A stretch of 64,000 nucleotides of DNA from Fibrella aquatilis (GTDB lineage Bacteria > Bacteroidota > Bacteroidia > Cytophagales > Spirosomataceae), in contig NZ_JAFMYU010000003.1 of NCBI RefSeq assembly GCF_017353255.1, positions 1-64,000 on the forward strand. The letters are read 5' to 3'. The first letter of the stretch is position 1; each line of letters begins with the position of its first letter. A program made the position numbers and the translations under genes. Positions 60,710 to 64,000 of the stretch are shown here, in pieces. The notes beneath the pieces are model-generated. The model did no database searches, was not told the origin of the DNA, and saw nothing but the letters and a program-made list of their open reading frames with translations.

Positions 60710-62131
60710 ATGAACAGACGCACCTTTATTCAACACACAGCCCTTACGGCGGCGGCGGTTACGGCCGGGCCAGTTTCCTTTGGTAAAACTGCTGCTGACT
60801 TTCCGGTGGTTCGGGAGGCGGTGGGCAAACGCAATTTCCGGTCGGAGGCCGTAGAGCAGACGATCATGGCCGTGAAAAAGGGGATCAATAATCCCGAACT
60901 GGCCTGGCTGTTTGAAAACTGTTTTCCCAACACGCTCGACACCACCGTGGACCATTCGATGGTGGACGGGAAGCCCGACACCTACGTCATTACCGGCGAT
61001 ATTGACGCCATGTGGCTGCGCGATTCTACGGCGCAGGTGTGGCCGTATTTGCCCCTTATGAAGCAGGATAAACCCCTTCAGCAGCTGGTGGCGGGGGTTA
61101 TTCGGCGGCAGGCACGAAACATTAGCTTCGACCCATATGCCAACGCCTTCTACAAAGACCAGACAAAAGTTGGCGAGTGGAAAGACGATGCCACCGACAT
61201 GAAGCCCGGTCTCCACGAGCGCAAATGGGAGATCGACAGCCTGTGTTACCCCATCCGGCTGGCGTATTATTATTGGAAACAAACCGGCGACACCACCCCG
61301 CTGGATGCCGAATGGCAGGCCGCTATGCAAACGGTGGTGAAGACCTTCCGCGAGCAGCAGCGCAAGATGGGTAAGGGACCGTATAAGTTTGAACGGCGCA
61401 CCACCTGGGCTACCGACGGCGTGCCGCTGGGTGGCTACGGCTACCCCGCCAAACCCAACGGCCTGATCTGCTCGATGTTCCGACCCTCCGACGACGCCAC
61501 GATTTACCCGTACCTGATCCCGTCGAATTTCTTTGCCGTTACCTCACTCCGGCAGATGGCTGAACTGCTCACGGCCATGAAGGTAAACGCCCCGCTGGCC
61601 GCTGAAGCGCGGGCAATGGCCAACGAAGTAGACGCCGCCCTAAAGCAACACGCCACCACCACCCACCCCAAATTTGGGAAGGTATATGCCTATGAGGTAA
61701 ACGGCTACGGTTCCTATAATTTGATGGACGATGCCAACGTGCCTAGCCTGCTGGCCCTACCTTATCTAGGTGCCATGCCCGCCACCGACCCGGTGTATCA
61801 GAACACCCGAAAAATGCTCCTGAGCGATGAGAATCCCTTTTTCTTTAAGGGCAAAGCGGGCGAAGGCATCGGTGGGCCGCACGTGGGCGTAGACATGATC
61901 TGGCCGCTGAGCATCATTATTCGGGGCCTCACCAGCACCAACGACGCCGAGATAAAACAGTGCATTCAGACCCTGCAAAAGGTAAACGCCGGCACAGGCT
62001 TCATGCACGAAGCTTTCCACAAAGACGACGTGAGCAAGTTCACCCGTAAGTGGTTTGCCTGGGCCAACACCATCTTCGGCGAATTCATCCTAAAGACCTT
62101 CAACGAGCGGCAGGGGTTATTAAATGGGTAG
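60710..62131 (+). CDS. GH125 family exo-alpha-1,6-mannosidase, Tat-exported
   Basis: A 473-residue protein started at 60710, placing a twin-arginine signal (NRRTFIQHTALTAAAV) at the N terminus; longer readings begin inside the repeat. GH125 features are GDIDAMWLRDSTAQVWPYLP near residue 96 and RKWEIDSLCYPIRLAYYYWK near 165, carrying the catalytic acid residues, and GGPHVGVDMIWPLSIIIRGL. These enzymes remove mannose from alpha-1,6-linked oligosaccharides without metal. It complements the GH76 enzyme. The locus ends with an intrinsic terminator. Confidence 0.95.
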   Translation: MNRRTFIQHTALTAAAVTAGPVSFGKTAADFPVVREAVGKRNFRSEAVEQTIMAVKKGINNPELAWLFENCFPNTLDTTVDHSMVDGKPDTYVITGDIDAMWLRDSTAQVWPYLPLMKQDKPLQQLVAGVIRRQARNISFDPYANAFYKDQTKVGEWKDDATDMKPGLHERKWEIDSLCYPIRLAYYYWKQTGDTTPLDAEWQAAMQTVVKTFREQQRKMGKGPYKFERRTTWATDGVPLGGYGYPAKPNGLICSMFRPSDDATIYPYLIPSNFFAVTSLRQMAELLTAMKVNAPLAAEARAMANEVDAALKQHATTTHPKFGKVYAYEVNGYGSYNLMDDANVPSLLALPYLGAMPATDPVYQNTRKMLLSDENPFFFKGKAGEGIGGPHVGVDMIWPLSIIIRGLTSTNDAEIKQCIQTLQKVNAGTGFMHEAFHKDDVSKFTRKWFAWANTIFGEFILKTFNERQGLLNG

Positions 62132-62183
62132 TTCGGCACGTCCCAAAGTGCTAGGCAACAAAGCCATTTATGGTAAAAAAGCG

Positions 62184-62225
62184 AGGACCAACCTTTGGCT
62201 AGGGGTTGGTCCTTGGCTATTTTTG
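62184..62225 (+). terminator. Intrinsic terminator closing the mannan locus
   Basis: AGGACCAACC pairs with GGTTGGTCCT around a 10-base loop, followed shortly by a T tract. Confidence 0.8.
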
Positions 62226-62467
62226 ATGTTCATTTTTGCCTTGTATTCATTAACAGGCTCCTTGTTTAAGATTAGATTTGTGTTCGATGTGTTGCAGTGA
62301 AAAAGCAAAATACTACTCCTTGCTATAGCAAGTTTAACAAATAGGATTGGCTCATGCTAGATAGAGAATACAATAATTCTGAAGAGTTAAAGCCAACGCT
62401 TCCCTCAAATTTAACCTCGCCAAACAGCGATTCAACGACAAAAAATACGAATCAATCTTCAGAAAAC
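62226..62467. other. AT-rich intergenic stretch
   Basis: Between the terminator and the preferred start at 62468 the sequence is AT-rich. An in-frame ATG at 62354 (MLDREYNNSEE) could add 38 mostly polar residues to the next protein. No other gene or repeat is visible. Confidence 0.4.
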
Positions 62468-63223
62468 ATGGAAGTTCATCATCATTCACATGCTTCACAT
62501 GGAGCAAAAAACTGGAAATCATATATTTGGGAATTTCTTATGCTGTTCTTAGCGGTATTCTGCGGTTTTATGGCGGAATACCAATTGGAACATATGATTG
62601 AGGGCCAACGCGAAAAGGAATATATCAAATCGATGATTGAAGATGCCGAAACTGATCGAATCAACATAAAACAAGCCATCGAATTTGATAAAAAGCGTAT
62701 GCTTCATCTCGATACACTATCGAATGTTTGCCTAGACTATACAGGTTCTGCAAAAGACAATGAACTGATGTATAAACATTACGTATATGGCCTTATCCAC
62801 CCTTCTGTGATAGCTCCCACGGAACGAACGATGACGCAATTGAAAAATGCGGGTGGCATGAGGCTAATAAAAAGCAAGAATTCCACAGACAAAATCGTCA
62901 ACTACGATGCAATGGCTCAAAAATTGCATGACCAACGAGCTTTCTATGAACTGTATCAAAATAATTCCATTGGTCTAGCTACTAAGCTCTTTTATTTTAA
63001 GCGTTTTAACTTCGGTAAAAATTCCTCGTTAAGAGTTGGTTCGGCAGCTTATCAAAACTATTTCAAACTATATGATAACGATCAGGGTAAGCTGGTAGAA
63101 TTTTCCAATCAAATAAATATGTTCGTGGGAGTGGTTCAGTACTACAATGTACTCTTAGGTGAAATGGATCAGCAAGCCGTTGATTTAATCCAAACATTAA
63201 AAAAAGAATATAAAATTCAATAA
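62468..63223 (+). CDS. Bacteroidota MEVHHHSH-type single-pass membrane protein of unknown function
   Basis: A 251-residue protein starting MEVHHHSHASHGAKNWKSYI, a beginning I recall as typical of a Bacteroidota family (for example MEVHHHPH). One helix (about 22-38, EFLMLFLAVFCGFMAEY) is followed by a long helical, probably coiled-coil region (EGQREKEYIKSMIEDAETDR). GC content is much lower than the rest of the window, which suggests transfer. Function is unknown; related proteins are called DUF6090-like, from memory. An ATG at 62354 would lengthen it by 38 residues. Confidence 0.78.
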   Translation: MEVHHHSHASHGAKNWKSYIWEFLMLFLAVFCGFMAEYQLEHMIEGQREKEYIKSMIEDAETDRINIKQAIEFDKKRMLHLDTLSNVCLDYTGSAKDNELMYKHYVYGLIHPSVIAPTERTMTQLKNAGGMRLIKSKNSTDKIVNYDAMAQKLHDQRAFYELYQNNSIGLATKLFYFKRFNFGKNSSLRVGSAAYQNYFKLYDNDQGKLVEFSNQINMFVGVVQYYNVLLGEMDQQAVDLIQTLKKEYKIQ

Positions 63224-63291
63224 AACGATATTGTCGGTTGTTGACCCGTATTGAACCGAGCTAACTAATCAAGCCAAATGAAATTTGTGAG

Positions 63292-64000
63292 ATGGCTACG
63301 CAGATCAGTTTGCTATGGTTCAATAAGCAGCGTGTAGCGCGGAGCAAACAGGGCGTACCGGCGTTGGTCATGCAGGTTACGGTTTGCATTCTTTTATTCA
63401 CCACCTGCCAATCGCCTCAGCCGCCCCATTTCCGGGAGCACACGTTGCCCTTTCAAAACACCGTTCACGACACCGATTCGCTGAATATTCTCACCTACCC
63501 CTACTTCTATAACGGGGGCGGCGTGGCGGCGGGCGACCTGAACAACGACGGGCTGATCGACCTGTTTTTTACGGCTAATAGGGCGGGCCGCGATGGGCGC
63601 GGGGGCAACCGACTCTTGCTCAACAAAGGGCAGCTACGGTTCGATGACGTGACGGACGAGGCGGGTGTAGCAGGCCACTCAGACTGGAATACCGGCGTGA
63701 CCCTGACTGACGTGAACGCCGACGGCTGGCTGGATATCTACGTTTGTGGCGTGGACCTGCCGGGGCGGCTGTCGTCGCAAAACGAGCTGTGGCTGAATCA
63801 ACGGAACGGGCAGTTTCGGGAAGCGGCGGCGCAGTATGGGCTGGCGTTTCGGGGGCACAGTACCCAGGCCGTCTTCTTCGATTATGACCACGACAACGAC
63901 CTCGACTGTTTCCTGCTCAACCACGCCGCCAACCTCCGCGACGACTACCGCGACGCCCGAGACCGGCTGACGGTTGATGCCGAATCGGGTGATCGGCTGT
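63292..64000 (+). CDS. VCBS/FG-GAP repeat protein, N-terminal part (runs off the window)
   Basis: An open frame from ATG 63292 to the window end, at least 236 residues. A second ATG at 63370 would give a lipoprotein-like start (MQVTVCILLFTTCQSPQ). The segment GGGVAAGDLNNDGLIDLFFT is followed by FG-GAP repeats (LTDVNADGWLDIYVCG, FFDYDHDNDLDCFLLN). This is the N terminus of the long ASPIC/UnbV-type propeller proteins common in this phylum. The end is outside the window. Confidence 0.85.
   Translation, partial: MATQISLLWFNKQRVARSKQGVPALVMQVTVCILLFTTCQSPQPPHFREHTLPFQNTVHDTDSLNILTYPYFYNGGGVAAGDLNNDGLIDLFFTANRAGRDGRGGNRLLLNKGQLRFDDVTDEAGVAGHSDWNTGVTLTDVNADGWLDIYVCGVDLPGRLSSQNELWLNQRNGQFREAAAQYGLAFRGHSTQAVFFDYDHDNDLDCFLLNHAANLRDDYRDARDRLTVDAESGDRL

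Overview
The window looks like chromosomal DNA of a Bacteroidota bacterium, most likely order Cytophagales near Spirosoma, Fibrella or Rudanella. The evidence is a SecD-SecF fusion, a SusC/SusD pair driven by an ECF sigma/FecR pair, a type IX sorting tail, a LytTR regulator, TAnnTTTG-like promoter boxes, few Shine-Dalgarno sites and moderately high GC. No rRNA, tRNA, CRISPR array, integrase or classical insertion sequence was seen.

Layout. 0.1-3.6 kb: a seven-repeat VCBS/FG-GAP protein, a Tat-exported glycosidase-like protein and a small secreted protein. 3.7-10.6 kb: SecDF, an amino-acid permease, an aldehyde dehydrogenase and a secreted unknown. 10.7-14.2 kb: a sulfur module (TauE/SafE, an MBL-rhodanese fusion, two YeeE/YedE halves). 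14.3-17.5 kb: pyruvate dehydrogenase E1 beta and a three-gene cassette that reads as a toxin-antitoxin-chaperone (TAC) system. 17.6-21.1 kb: an Fe-S membrane protein, a DUF2520 protein and malate dehydrogenase. 21.2-25.6 kb: TetR, TolC, HlyD and an ABC-2 permease. 25.8-35.7 kb: aldose epimerase, Ffh, an S41 protease, a T9SS cargo protein, PurM, a Gfo/Idh/MocA oxidoreductase and a DUF481 protein. 35.7-50.6 kb: a TPR protein, GlgB, a Cys-rich mini-protein, OsmC, LytTR, precorrin-2 dehydrogenase, two paralogous barrel proteins, Pgi, a flippase-like protein, RuvC, a membrane protein and a patatin interrupted by membrane helices. 50.8-62.1 kb: a polysaccharide utilisation locus (ECF sigma, FecR, SusC, SusD, SusE, GH76, GH125) that points to alpha-1,6-mannan. 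62.4-64 kb: an AT-rich membrane protein gene and the start of another VCBS protein.

The most striking feature is not a gene. About twenty inverted repeats sit in the gaps between genes. They tend to start on or just after a stop codon and end a few bases before the next start codon. Outer arms are tandem-like words (for example GTTTGTCT, AAGTGGTA, GATTTACG, GGATGTTAGACG) that differ between loci. Inner cores are drawn from a small shared set that recurs in different combinations, sometimes nested. Several elements supply the stop codon and last residues of the upstream gene, and fragments occur inside or at the start of coding sequences (purM and the TPR gene). Together they look like a mosaic palindromic element family. 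I do not recognise it as a named one, apart from one GTGACA-type core that resembles short palindromes common in many bacterial genomes.
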